Source of the DNA: Corynebacterium tuberculostearicum SK141
Lineage (GTDB): Bacteria > Actinomycetota > Actinomycetes > Mycobacteriales > Mycobacteriaceae
Assembly (NCBI RefSeq): GCF_000175635.1
Contig: NZ_ACVP01000001.1
Span: forward strand, 1-64,000
Length of the DNA stretch: 64,000 bases
Direction: 5' to 3'
This document shows, in pieces, positions 1 through 7,522 of the stretch. The notes under the pieces are model-generated. The model was not told the DNA's origin. It saw nothing but the letters and a program-made list of their open reading frames with translations, and searched no databases. The position numbers and the translations under genes are program-made. How positions within the stretch are numbered: the first letter of the stretch is position 1; each line of letters begins with the position of its first letter.

Positions 1-14
1 CCGAGGGCCTAACT

Positions 15-599
15 ATGTTCACCCAACGCGAAGCACCCGATACAGTTCTAGAGCGCGAGCCTGGCGTAATTGTCATGTGCGAGCACTGCTATACCGTCGA
101 TGGCATTGATAAAGGCAAATTCATTAAAGTATCTGAATGGGAAGAGATGCCTACGGCTAAAGAGATACATGAATGGAATGGATATCCAATAACTAATAAG
201 TGTGATACCGCCAAAATATTCCGTTCTTATGGATTGCCCGAAGGCTATGAGATTGAGCCTGGAAACGTTGAAGCATGGACCGGAGCATATGACCAGATTG
301 GCTACACCCTATGGCCCGCTTTTTGTCGTTGGGCGGAAGAGGGAGTTGTCATTGAAGATATGGACAATGTTCCTGATGTTGCTACCTTTGAAGAGCAATT
401 TTGTGGATGGTGGCCGAGCTTTTATGAGTATGCACTAAATCTCGCCGAAGACACTGGGTTGATGGAGGATACTGACCCCGACTCTCCGTTACGGACCTAC
501 TTTGATTGGGACTCCTGGGTGAGTGACCTAGCTTACGATTACACCGTCACCACTACCGACGCCCGCGAGGGTGGAGTGTTTATCTACCGGAATTTCTAA
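15..599 (+). CDS. ArdA-like antirestriction protein
   Basis: ArdA proteins are acidic DNA mimics that block type I restriction enzymes when mobile DNA enters a new cell. The 194-residue product is very acidic. Its C-terminal half has the ArdA pattern: an FCGWW segment near residue 128, then YFDWDSWVSDL and a terminal GGVFIYRNF. The HEWNGYPI segment near residue 52 resembles the ihDyeGfP stretch of ArdA domain 1; the first 40 residues are divergent and carry a CEHC motif. The ATG at 15 follows GAGGG, but the frame stays open to the window edge, so a longer N-terminus is possible. It is the only plus-strand gene of the element in view and ends in a strong terminator. Confidence 0.82.
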   Translation: MFTQREAPDTVLEREPGVIVMCEHCYTVDGIDKGKFIKVSEWEEMPTAKEIHEWNGYPITNKCDTAKIFRSYGLPEGYEIEPGNVEAWTGAYDQIGYTLWPAFCRWAEEGVVIEDMDNVPDVATFEEQFCGWWPSFYEYALNLAEDTGLMEDTDPDSPLRTYFDWDSWVSDLAYDYTVTTTDAREGGVFIYRNF

Positions 600-606
600 A
601 CACTAC

Positions 607-650
607 AACCCCGTTGCTGCTTTGTGTGCAGTAACGGGGTTTATTTTTTT
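607..650 (+). terminator. Rho-independent terminator of the ArdA-like gene
   Basis: A 14-bp stem (AACCCCGTTGCTGC paired with GCAGTAACGGGGTT, one G-U pair) is followed by a run of T, eight bases after the stop codon of the ArdA-like gene. Confidence 0.9.
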
Positions 651-880
651 TACCATCTGGCGACCAGATACTAACTATAGGATGTCCGTGTATGGTTGCT
701 GCCATCTAGTAACCAAACAGCGACCACATATGGTTTGTATACGGTAGCGACCATACAGCGACCATATACTGACCAAATACTGTCCGTGTATGGTTGCTAC
801 CACTTAGCGACCAGATACTGACCAGAGAATGACCATGTATGGTTGCTACCAATTAGCAACCAAATACTAACCACATACCG
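651..880. repeat. Five degenerate 49-bp tandem repeats (iteron-like)
   Basis: Units start at 683, 732, 781 and 830, exactly 49 bp apart, with a partial unit from about 651. Units at 683, 781 and 830 share TGTCCGTGTATGGTTGCT or TGACCATGTATGGTTGCT; the 732 unit is diverged (11 of 18 in this word) but keeps phase. Inside each unit is an inverted repeat, perfect in the last one: GGTTGCTA (841-848), 5-bp spacer, TAGCAACC (854-861). It is followed by 10-11 bp spaced GACCA half-sites. This is the layout of iterons bound by a replication initiator, or of a multi-site operator. A nearby SF3 helicase and primase favour an origin, but function is inferred. Confidence 0.8.
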
Positions 881-904
881 ACCAAGCGGGGGCGGTACTA
901 TGTA

Positions 905-931
905 GCCACCTTCGGGTGGCTTATTTTTTTT
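905..931 (+). terminator. Second plus-strand terminator, after the 49-bp repeats
   Basis: GCCACC-TTCG-GGTGGC followed by TTATTTTTTTT is a textbook intrinsic terminator on the plus strand. No plus-strand gene lies between it and the ArdA terminator at 607-650, so it either backs up that terminator or ends a short noncoding transcript that reads across the repeats. Confidence 0.85.
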
Positions 932-971
932 GACACGCCACGAGACGCCAAGAATGTCGTCGGGGCGTGTC
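932..971. repeat. 8-bp inverted repeat with 24-bp spacer
   Basis: GACACGCC (932-939) is the reverse complement of GGCGTGTC (964-971). It lies between the plus-strand terminator and the stop codon of the minus-strand lipoprotein gene. No T-run follows it on either strand, so it is not an obvious terminator. Confidence 0.5.
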
Positions 972-985
972 AGGTACGAGGTAAT

Positions 986-2209
986 TTAATCCAGCGGCGT
1001 ACCGTCTTCTTGCCACTGACGTATCTGCTCTTCACTGTACTTCTCTTTCGCTTCGCGATTAGTTACGCCTGCAGGTAGGTAGCCTTGTTCCCAGTCACTT
1101 AAATCGCCAACAACTTCGGCTTTGTTATAAACATCCTCAGTAAACTCTGCCTTTTCACCATTGGGGAGAGTAGCGGTTTCTGGTGTGTGGTCAGGACCGC
1201 TGACATACTTACTGAAAAGATACGGTACTAGCAAATGTGGCTGACGACCTTCACGGTTAGCAGCATAGTCTAGAGCATACTCAGCACCACTGCGCGCTTC
1301 GGACTCAGTGAATTTAAATTCATCAACAAGACGATCCATCCACTCAGCGGGCGGTTGCTCAAGATAATATGTCTCATGCACGTCAACATCAAAAGGATGG
1401 TGGCTGGATTTTTCACTATCAATAGCAGCGCTCAAACGCTCATCAATCTCACTAGCGATGACATAAGCCGCAAAGTCGGACATATCAACCCCAGCTTCAT
1501 CGAAAGCCTTACGGTATTGATCTGCTGATAACTCATAAGGGTAAGAACCAGGGACTGCTACATCACCATCAGTATCTACATCATACGTCCGCAAAGCCTC
1601 ATCCAGACGTGCCGGGGTGATAGACATTTTGTATAGCTTTGCAGCCTGATCAAAAGCCTTTTCGTCTACACGCTCAAAGACTTTGTCTTTGTCTTTGTTC
1701 AACTCTTCAAATGCTAAATCAACATCAGCATCAGGGTAGATCTTCTTTGCATACTTTTTTACATAGTCAGTATTATTGATATCTTTAGTCAATAACGAAT
1801 ACTTCATTGACATGTATGCTTCGCCGGTCTGCTGATTGCGTTTATTCGCAACGATAAGGGCGTGAGCACAACCCTCGCGACCGTACTTGTCTACCATACT
1901 CTCAGCAACGTGTTTAGCGTTTGGAGTAAGGTAGTGGATATTAGATTCGTCATATTCGCCAACTGATATGGCTAGGTTTTGTAAAGTACACCACCGATTA
2001 GGATCGCCTTCCTCGTAAGCATTGTCATACACATCATAAGCCTCCTCGATAGACATACCGCCATCAGAGTCTGATGCTTTCTGCCCAAAGTTGGGTTCAT
2101 CCGAGCTGTCATCATTACCACATGCGCTTAAACCCGTGACGGCAAGAACACCAACGCTAGCTAAAGCGGCAAGTTTAAACTTTTTGTTGTTACGAGAAAT
2201 AAACGGCAT
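986..2209 (-). CDS. Secreted lipoprotein, possible Ltp-type superinfection exclusion protein
   Basis: The chosen ATG at 2209 gives a typical lipoprotein signal (MPFISRNNKKFK, hydrophobic core, LSAC lipobox), so the mature protein should be lipid-anchored at the outer face of the membrane. A longer reading frame begins at 2248 but places 13 residues before the signal. The 407-residue chain is acidic and mostly helical. Near the C-terminus, WMDRLVDEF followed by KFTESEARSGAEYALDY resembles the repeat of phage Ltp lipoproteins, which block DNA injection by competing phages. The family match is partial and function is inferred. Transcribed alone, leftwards, toward the iteron region. Confidence 0.6.
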   Translation of the reverse strand: MPFISRNNKKFKLAALASVGVLAVTGLSACGNDDSSDEPNFGQKASDSDGGMSIEEAYDVYDNAYEEGDPNRWCTLQNLAISVGEYDESNIHYLTPNAKHVAESMVDKYGREGCAHALIVANKRNQQTGEAYMSMKYSLLTKDINNTDYVKKYAKKIYPDADVDLAFEELNKDKDKVFERVDEKAFDQAAKLYKMSITPARLDEALRTYDVDTDGDVAVPGSYPYELSADQYRKAFDEAGVDMSDFAAYVIASEIDERLSAAIDSEKSSHHPFDVDVHETYYLEQPPAEWMDRLVDEFKFTESEARSGAEYALDYAANREGRQPHLLVPYLFSKYVSGPDHTPETATLPNGEKAEFTEDVYNKAEVVGDLSDWEQGYLPAGVTNREAKEKYSEEQIRQWQEDGTPLD

Positions 2210-2359
2210 TTTAACAATCGGCTCCCAGCACTCATTCAATATTTTCACAAGAGGAAGACATACCCTCAGGCTATGCTCCGTACCTTTGCACTATAACAGG
2301 CTGGGATGTCTCTGGTCGCCGGAATGTGTCAACTGCGAGGCTATACCCCCGAGGGGTGG

Positions 2360-2545
2360 GGAAATTTTAAATTATCTTGCAGCGTGACCGCTGAAACCCG
2401 ACGAAATTTCAACGTGTGCCACGTTAGTCTACGAATTTTAAATTTCGTAAATTTTAAAAATCCCCTGACCTGCGGTTTTAAAACTGCGTTTTAAATTTAA
2501 ATTACACGAAGACGCGTTAAAACGGGCACATTTAAATAGCACGCT
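2360..2545. other. AT-rich tract with repeated TTTAAA words
   Basis: No convincing gene lies between 2210 and 2762. This part contains at least six TTTAAA(A) words, several in self-complementary runs such as GTTTTAAAAC and ACGAATTTTAAATTTCGT. Such a tract could be a duplex-unwinding element beside the folded region at 2590-2704, or a nucleation site for an Lsr2/CgpS-type silencer, which is known to bind AT-rich prophage DNA in corynebacteria. The same words recur near 7750-7795. Confidence 0.5.
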
Positions 2546-2589
2546 ATTGCCCATTTTCCCACGTCATCGTACGTTTTTACCGCGCCGGC

Positions 2590-2704
2590 GACCGCCGTAG
2601 GCGGTCTAAGGGCGCAAGGGGATAAAAGGGCATAAGAGAGAGTGGCACACTTGGGGCAAAACCCCTGCGTGTGGTCGGCATAGCCGACGCCTCTCTTATC
2701 CCCC
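2590..2704. other. Three-way-junction fold plus hairpin (candidate structured RNA or single-strand origin)
   Basis: A base stem ATAAGAGAG (2632-2640) with CTCTCTTAT (2691-2699), extendable by GGGG/CCCC, encloses two adjacent arms. Arm 1 is CACAC-tt-GGGG, loop, CCCC-tgc-GTGTG (2646-2673). Arm 2 is GTCGGC-ATA-GCCGAC (2674-2688). A separate perfect hairpin GACCGCC-GTA-GGCGGTC lies at 2590-2606. The fold is unusually regular for noncoding DNA. It could act as RNA or as single-stranded DNA during replication; the sequence alone does not decide. Confidence 0.5.
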
Positions 2705-2708
2705 ATTT

Positions 2709-2737
2709 AAAAAGACCCCACCCAGCGGGGTGAGGTC
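2709..2737 (-). terminator. Intrinsic terminator of the minus-strand replication operon
   Basis: Read on the minus strand, GACCTCACCCC-GCT-GGGTGGGGTC is followed by TTTTT. It sits 26 bases beyond the stop of the zinc-ribbon gene and probably ends the transcript that starts upstream of 7703. Confidence 0.88.
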
Positions 2738-2762
2738 TACGGTGGCCTATTCGGCTAAGAAT

Positions 2763-2981
2763 CTATGCAGCAACTGCCAGTTCCTGCTCTTCAGTGAGTG
2801 GATCACTGTACGGGGTGTACACTAAAACATTATTGAAATGTTCTAACGTTTTAGAAACGAAATCAATATTGCGTTTATTATTATCGCTACGACATTGCGG
2901 ACAGAAGTACAGTTCTTTAACCGTATCCTTGCGCCGCAATTCATGCCCTTCCGGGCACGTACCAGGGTTGACAGTATGCAA
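2763..2981 (-). CDS. Small zinc-ribbon protein
   Basis: A 72-residue protein with an N-terminal C-x3-H and a later CPQC (residues 9-30), which looks like one zinc-ribbon or HNH-like knuckle; the C-terminal half is acidic. The frame opens with TTG at 2979-2981, only 5 bases from the 42-bp hairpin at 2986-3027, and no good ribosome site is visible, so the start is uncertain. It is the last gene before the terminator at 2709-2737. Small zinc ribbons in phage-type elements are often regulators or nuclease partners, but nothing here fixes the function. Confidence 0.55.
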   Translation of the reverse strand: MHTVNPGTCPEGHELRRKDTVKELYFCPQCRSDNNKRNIDFVSKTLEHFNNVLVYTPYSDPLTEEQELAVAA

Positions 2982-2985
2982 CGAT

Positions 2986-3027
2986 GGGCCTGACCCCCGG
3001 CGTGTCCACTGTCCGGGGGTCAGGCCC
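2986..3027. repeat. 42-bp hairpin element, copy 1
   Basis: Two perfect 15-bp arms (GGGCCTGACCCCCGG and its complement) surround the 12-base loop CGTGTCCACTGT. Copy 2 is at 3506-3546 in the same orientation. It is not followed by a T-run, so it is not a standard terminator. Confidence 0.85.
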
Positions 3028-3137
3028 TACAATTTTCACTGGTCTTATACCGCTATCGGCGGGTTAACCCTATGCAACGCGTTCACAACGTCGCGGGGAA
3101 GTACGCGCCCGAACCATCGATAGGCTCGAGACGAATG

Positions 3138-3467
3138 CTAGTAGAGCACGGCAGTCATCGGGGAGTTGTTAATTATGGCTGTCTTGGCTTCTAACTCAGC
3201 ATGTGAAGGGGAAACCTCGATAAGGGAGCTCTTACATCTAATTTTCGTATCATGGAAAATACGATAACTAAATCCAACCGTAACCGTCCCACCATCCCTC
3301 ACTAACGCTTTGTCTCTTCCCCAGTGACAATTGCTTACGATCCCATCGCACTCAACGCGCGGGAACGTAAAAATCTTGTGGAACCACCAGCTCACCCAAG
3401 TTGGTCTGAAAACCGTGCGGATTTCACGGCAGTCCACAAAGTTCTCTACGTTTTTATCGTCTTCCAA
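3138..3467 (-). CDS. Hypothetical protein between two hairpin elements
   Basis: A 109-residue protein that I do not recognise. It is rich in aromatic residues in the first half (a WVSWWFHKIF stretch near residue 24) and has three scattered Cys. The start is TTG at 3465-3467 with AAAGGG nine bases upstream; an in-frame stop lies 14 codons before. It occupies the 478-bp interval between the two 42-bp hairpins and runs in the same direction as the neighbouring genes. Coding status rests on an open frame with a ribosome site and a placement consistent with the operon. Confidence 0.5.
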   Translation of the reverse strand: MEDDKNVENFVDCREIRTVFRPTWVSWWFHKIFTFPRVECDGIVSNCHWGRDKALVRDGGTVTVGFSYRIFHDTKIRCKSSLIEVSPSHAELEAKTAIINNSPMTAVLY

Positions 3468-3505
3468 CTCTAGGTACCCTTTCTCAACAGGAATGGTCGA
3501 AGCAG

Positions 3506-3546
3506 GGGCCTAACCCCCGACGTGTCCACTGTCCGGGGGCAGGCCC
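3506..3546. repeat. 42-bp hairpin element, copy 2
   Basis: The same loop CGTGTCCACTGT as copy 1 at 2986-3027, with slightly changed arms (GGGCCTAACCCCCGA and CCGGGGGCAGGCCC). The loop is identical while the arms differ. It lies between two minus-strand genes. Confidence 0.82.
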
Positions 3547-3595
3547 GATTTAGATAAGGGCGACGGTGGTGGTATCACCCCTCGGTGGTTAGCGG

Positions 3596-4234
3596 CTACT
3601 TCTTGGGTTCTAGCTTGTGGCCGTAGATCTTGTGCAGGCGGTTACCTAGCTCGGCGGTAATATTTTCCAACTCAAGAATGGCCGCCTCAAGAGTGGCCGC
3701 TCTTCCGTCGGCGCTATCACTCCGATCATAAGTGTATAGTGTTATCGGAAAAGATGTCCGCACCGCCTCGCTAAGCTGGTGTCCCACCTCGCGAACAACC
3801 GACGTGTAGGTCTTATCGGCCGGGTGATCCGCGCTGTCGCATGTTTTGATAGTGACTGTAGCTGCGTGGTCGTGGGTGGATGACTTACCCATTTCAGCAT
3901 CTAGTTTGCTACCACAGTCCACGCCTCGGTCGATGATGATAGATATCCTGTTATCTTCTACGGGAACCATGAATATGTGTATGTTCGCCGTAGAGGGGTG
4001 GACGTATTCGATGTCGGTGGCTATGACCATTCCCAAATTATCTACACGGTGGGCAACATAAGTGGCACTCACTTTGCACCCCACGATGTGCGGGAAAATG
4101 TCCGGCGTGGTTTTAGCGAGTTCTTTTATAAACTTGTTGTATTCTGGGTTACTAGATTCGGTCTCTACCTTGATACCATCAACCTCACGGTAGATAACTT
4201 TCGCCTCTTTGGTCTTTTGGTTAATGATGGTCAT
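3596..4234 (-). CDS. Hypothetical protein in the replication operon
   Basis: A 212-residue protein with no domain I recognise. The middle looks beta-rich (segments such as MVIATDIEYVHPSTANIHIFMVPVE) and the last 40 residues look helical and basic. There is no signal peptide or membrane segment. The ATG at 4232-4234 is preceded by GAAAGGA. Its start is 21 bases after the stop of the primase gene, so the two are probably co-transcribed, suggesting a role in replication or its control; this is inference from position only. Confidence 0.65.
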   Translation of the reverse strand: MTIINQKTKEAKVIYREVDGIKVETESSNPEYNKFIKELAKTTPDIFPHIVGCKVSATYVAHRVDNLGMVIATDIEYVHPSTANIHIFMVPVEDNRISIIIDRGVDCGSKLDAEMGKSSTHDHAATVTIKTCDSADHPADKTYTSVVREVGHQLSEAVRTSFPITLYTYDRSDSADGRAATLEAAILELENITAELGNRLHKIYGHKLEPKK

Positions 4235-4255
4235 GATGTATGAATATCCTTTCGA

Positions 4256-5347
4256 TTAGTAGTTCTCACTACGGACGGTAGTTGCATCTTCCATGACGAG
4301 GGCCTTCTCTATCAGCTCGTCTAGGTCCTGCAACTCTAGATTTTGTGTTACGCGCCACATGACGAAGTTCATTCCGTCGCGCTCTTGCTCGTGCTTGTCA
4401 CGATGGTCAAGTACCTCCCGGGCCACCCGGGTAGATATCCTGATGACGGTCCCTGGGTGAACCCCACCGTGGTCTGCCCGTCGTACATAGTCAGCTCCCT
4501 TTTTCGCGATGATGCGGTACAAAATATCTTTGAAAACTTTCTGAACAATGATGGCAATACGCCCGAACTCGTAGCGGCTCCAATCGCCGCCGTAGTTCTC
4601 TCGGTCCGGTAGTCGGCCTTCTTCTTCCAGCCACTGCATGCTCTCGGAGACGGCCTCTGTTATCTGGTTTTCTACTTCAGCGTCTTCGTCGTTGTAGTCC
4701 TCCGGTAACAGATCTTCTTCAGTGATGACTAAGCCGTTAACAGCGGTCGGGCCTGGTGCTTTTTCGGCTAATGACGCCCAAAGTGTGTCCCATTCCACAC
4801 GTATCACCTCACGAGACTCGGCAACGATGTCATCCGGTATGGGGTTGCGGGTGAACGTCACCCAATGACGCTGCAGAAGCTCGAACCAACCTTCAGGGTG
4901 CTTGAGTACCGGCCTGGCTGTCGCGTCCGGCCACTGATTAAAGTTCTCTGGTAACGGCATAACCAGGTGGTAGCCTTTGCCGCTCATAGAAGTTTCCGAG
5001 TACAGTGCGTCCGGCAACATACCTAACAGGGATAGGGCAACATCTTTGGGGCATGTCTTTTCAATATCCACGATGATGACCCGGTCAACGATAGAGTCGA
5101 GGTAGTACGCATGATTAGCGGCCTCCGGAATACTATCTACTAATGTGTCTAGGTCCACACATACTTGGTCGCAGCCCTGTCGGATAGCCGCGCCGCGCAC
5201 CATGCCAGTAGTAATAAGGTGTGGTACATCAATGGGCATTTTGTCCTTGGTGGAGATGGACCAGCGGCGTGTAGTACCAAGCTCTTGGATGGTCTCATTC
5301 TTGTAGAATGTGGGCCATATCACTTTAGGGTCAAAGGTTTCAGTCAT
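4256..5347 (-). CDS. Stand-alone AEP-type primase (primase-polymerase)
   Basis: Archaeo-eukaryotic primases make RNA or DNA primers for phage and plasmid replication. Expected catalytic motifs are visible: IIVDIE (acidic pair at residues 94 and 96), ETSMSGKGYH (sGxGxH type, residues 118-127), and HWVTFTRNPI near residue 165, matching the third conserved region. The C-terminal 150 residues are acidic and helical, and there is no helicase domain; that is supplied by the separate gene at 5612-7522. The start overlaps the nuclease gene by 8 bases, so translation is likely coupled. Confidence 0.78.
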   Translation of the reverse strand: MTETFDPKVIWPTFYKNETIQELGTTRRWSISTKDKMPIDVPHLITTGMVRGAAIRQGCDQVCVDLDTLVDSIPEAANHAYYLDSIVDRVIIVDIEKTCPKDVALSLLGMLPDALYSETSMSGKGYHLVMPLPENFNQWPDATARPVLKHPEGWFELLQRHWVTFTRNPIPDDIVAESREVIRVEWDTLWASLAEKAPGPTAVNGLVITEEDLLPEDYNDEDAEVENQITEAVSESMQWLEEEGRLPDRENYGGDWSRYEFGRIAIIVQKVFKDILYRIIAKKGADYVRRADHGGVHPGTVIRISTRVAREVLDHRDKHEQERDGMNFVMWRVTQNLELQDLDELIEKALVMEDATTVRSENY

Positions 5348-5603
5348 TATGGTGACCCCTCAGTAGTGCAAGCAACTGCCCAAGCTCCGTAAGTACGTAC
5401 TGCTTATCCGGGTCAGTAACACCGCGACGCTTGACTACCGCCAGACCTGCACGGGCGTTATCGTTCTTGGCTTCTTCTGCAGCCTCGCGTACCCACTGGG
5501 CCGCGTGAATCTTACCGCCATAGTCCTTGCATTCAATAACCACGCGGTCACCCTGATAGGTGATAATGAGCGTATCGTCTTGATAAATATCTAGGTATCG
5601 CAT
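5340..5603 (-). CDS. Small PD-(D/E)XK-like nuclease
   Basis: The 87-residue product has a compact nuclease-like core: strand LIITYQGDRVVIECKD carrying the E-x-K pair, a helix AAQWVREAAEEAKN, then strand ARAGLAVVKRRG. This matches VRR-NUC or Holliday-junction-resolvase-like proteins of phages, which cut branched DNA. ATG at 5601-5603 has AAGGA five bases upstream; the frame could extend to 5681 but that would overlap the helicase gene without a ribosome site. The first acidic residue of the usual D-ExK triad is not certain. Placed between helicase and primase, overlapping the latter. Confidence 0.6.
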   Translation of the reverse strand: MRYLDIYQDDTLIITYQGDRVVIECKDYGGKIHAAQWVREAAEEAKNDNARAGLAVVKRRGVTDPDKQYVLTELGQLLALLRGHHND

Positions 5604-5611
5604 GATTTTCC

Positions 5612-7522
5612 TTATGTAGTGGATGGCGCGTCTGTACCTGTAGGTTGGTCGAAAGTTACAGGGGGATAACTTATGGGCCATCCGGTAACCGGGTCTAGTT
5701 TGGCGGGTAGTATTGGTGGCATTGGTGGCATTGGGTTAGCTTTTCTAAAGCGGGGGCCGGTGTGGTTCACCCATAAGCCTTCTATTAGGCCCGATGCGGG
5801 CACCTTGAGTGGGTTGCCAGGCCCTTTGGTGTGCCAGTACATATCCTGGAGTTTTCTGTCTTGACCTTTATATTGCTCAACCAAAGGTTCACTAGAAGCA
5901 TCAAAAGATTTAAACTTAGAAGTTTGCATCCTTTTATTAGCTGGTGCCTCCCACCCATACTCCGGGTTTTCGTCGATGACGCGTCGAAGTTCATTCGTAA
6001 ACGCCTTCTTCGAAGCTGCTTTACCCCGGTCAGAGACGGTATCCGCATACCATGCCTTGTATATCTGGTACAAGCATTTCAGCGGTATGAAATCGTGTAC
6101 GAAGCTGTCATAATTTTCGTCGATAAACTCCCTAATAGGCGAGTTAACAAGTTTCTGCTCAATCTTGAGCTCTTTGGATGCAGTGGACTCGGTGAAGCGC
6201 TTATAGGAGGGGATTTCCAATAGCACATGCTTTGCCACCCATTCCAAGACCTCGGGGCGCTTAACATAATCCTCTCGGATAGCTGGGTTGCGCTTGCTGT
6301 CTAAGAATGTCTGAGGGAACGGGATGAACAGTTGACGCCGGAAGAGGGAGTCAGAGTCGTCGGCAACGCGAAGGTTGTCGTTGAAACACTGCGTTACCTG
6401 CACAAATGGTCGGTAGTCTACTACTGAGCGGTTCTTGCGGTCGATAGTCAGTGTGTCGGCAGTCACTAAGGCCTTGAAGTTCCTCGCGCTGGTGTGGTAT
6501 GCACCCACGTTGTTCTCGTCGGCAATCACGGCGCATTTACCAATCACCCGGTGCATACCGAAGCGCTGTTCCATAGCGTCGAGCGGGATGTGCGCCGTGT
6601 TATGGCTACCTACTAAGGACTCAATCAGCTGCAGAAGAGTACCCTTGCCGTTGCTACCCTTCGGAGACATGAGGATAGCGGCTTGGTCAAAGCTGTTATA
6701 CGGGCGAAGGTGCGCGCCAATTACTTGCCACATGGATAGTGCCAATTCTTCATCGCCGCCGAATAAAGATTCGAGCCACTCATCTGGTCGCCAGACTGTA
6801 CCGTCTTCCTGCTCAATAACAGGCATCTCGGCATCGGGGTTCCACTTTGTTGCGAATTTAAACAGGTGGGTCTGGTCTGGACTATAAGGTTTAAACTCGC
6901 CGGTGTCGTAGTTGTAGACACCGTTAGCAAAAGGCGCAATGTCTTGAGTGGTGTCCACTCGCCGGGTGGGGGCCTCGCCTCGGATGTAGTTCATAATCTC
7001 TTCCCGGTCACGCTTCTTCAAGTCGCCGTGGAAGAAGGAGAAGATTTTATCCATACGAACGGTATCGGTGACATACAGACCATAGGAGTGGGACTTCTTA
7101 TTACCGTCATAAAAGGCTAAGAATCCGCTTTCCCGGGTGTTACTATCGTCCGGCATAATTGCGACAAAGTTAAACTTCTTCAGCACCATAATCGCAATAA
7201 CAAAAGGCGGCAGTTCTTTAGGCGGGGCCAGTTTGGTTTTGAGTATCTCGGCCTTTGCTTGGTAGACACCTTGGATAATGGTCAGCATTTCTTGCGCCAT
7301 AATCTCGCAAGAGTTGTCGCAAAAGCCCGGTTCCTCTACATGCTGCAGTGCTGCGGCATTAACAAGTATTGATGTAGGGCGGTACATGGACTTAGATACA
7401 TCAGCATTAGCTGTTCCAGACTTAGTCTTCTTAGCTTCTTCCAGTTCAGCCGGGGTGTTGGGTACTTTATCCGCGTCGACACCGTCAGTGCCGTAGATAG
7501 CGGAAACAATATCTTTAGACAT
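5612..7522 (-). CDS. P4-type phage/plasmid replication helicase (SF3)
   Basis: SF3 helicases of the P4/D5 family unwind DNA at satellite, phage and plasmid origins. The 636-residue protein has an N-terminal alpha/beta region (about 1-190), a D5-N-like region (about 190-280), Walker A SPKGSNGKGT (residues 286-295), a Walker B-like CAVIADEN, and the SF3 motif C area VVDYRPFVQVTQCFND. No primase motif is evident in the N-terminus, consistent with the separate primase gene. ATG at 7520-7522 follows AAAGGAGG. It is the core gene of the leftward operon and overlaps the small upstream gene by 8 bases. Confidence 0.85.
   Translation of the reverse strand: MSKDIVSAIYGTDGVDADKVPNTPAELEEAKKTKSGTANADVSKSMYRPTSILVNAAALQHVEEPGFCDNSCEIMAQEMLTIIQGVYQAKAEILKTKLAPPKELPPFVIAIMVLKKFNFVAIMPDDSNTRESGFLAFYDGNKKSHSYGLYVTDTVRMDKIFSFFHGDLKKRDREEIMNYIRGEAPTRRVDTTQDIAPFANGVYNYDTGEFKPYSPDQTHLFKFATKWNPDAEMPVIEQEDGTVWRPDEWLESLFGGDEELALSMWQVIGAHLRPYNSFDQAAILMSPKGSNGKGTLLQLIESLVGSHNTAHIPLDAMEQRFGMHRVIGKCAVIADENNVGAYHTSARNFKALVTADTLTIDRKNRSVVDYRPFVQVTQCFNDNLRVADDSDSLFRRQLFIPFPQTFLDSKRNPAIREDYVKRPEVLEWVAKHVLLEIPSYKRFTESTASKELKIEQKLVNSPIREFIDENYDSFVHDFIPLKCLYQIYKAWYADTVSDRGKAASKKAFTNELRRVIDENPEYGWEAPANKRMQTSKFKSFDASSEPLVEQYKGQDRKLQDMYWHTKGPGNPLKVPASGLIEGLWVNHTGPRFRKANPMPPMPPILPAKLDPVTGWPISYPPVTFDQPTGTDAPSTT

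Noticed and set aside
651..880. Tandem repeats as a CRISPR array
   Set aside because: The units are degenerate and the spacing DNA is itself repeated rather than unique; no cas gene is nearby.
2497..2706. Possible 69-codon minus-strand gene
   Set aside because: It covers the three-way-junction fold and has no ribosome site or recognisable motif.
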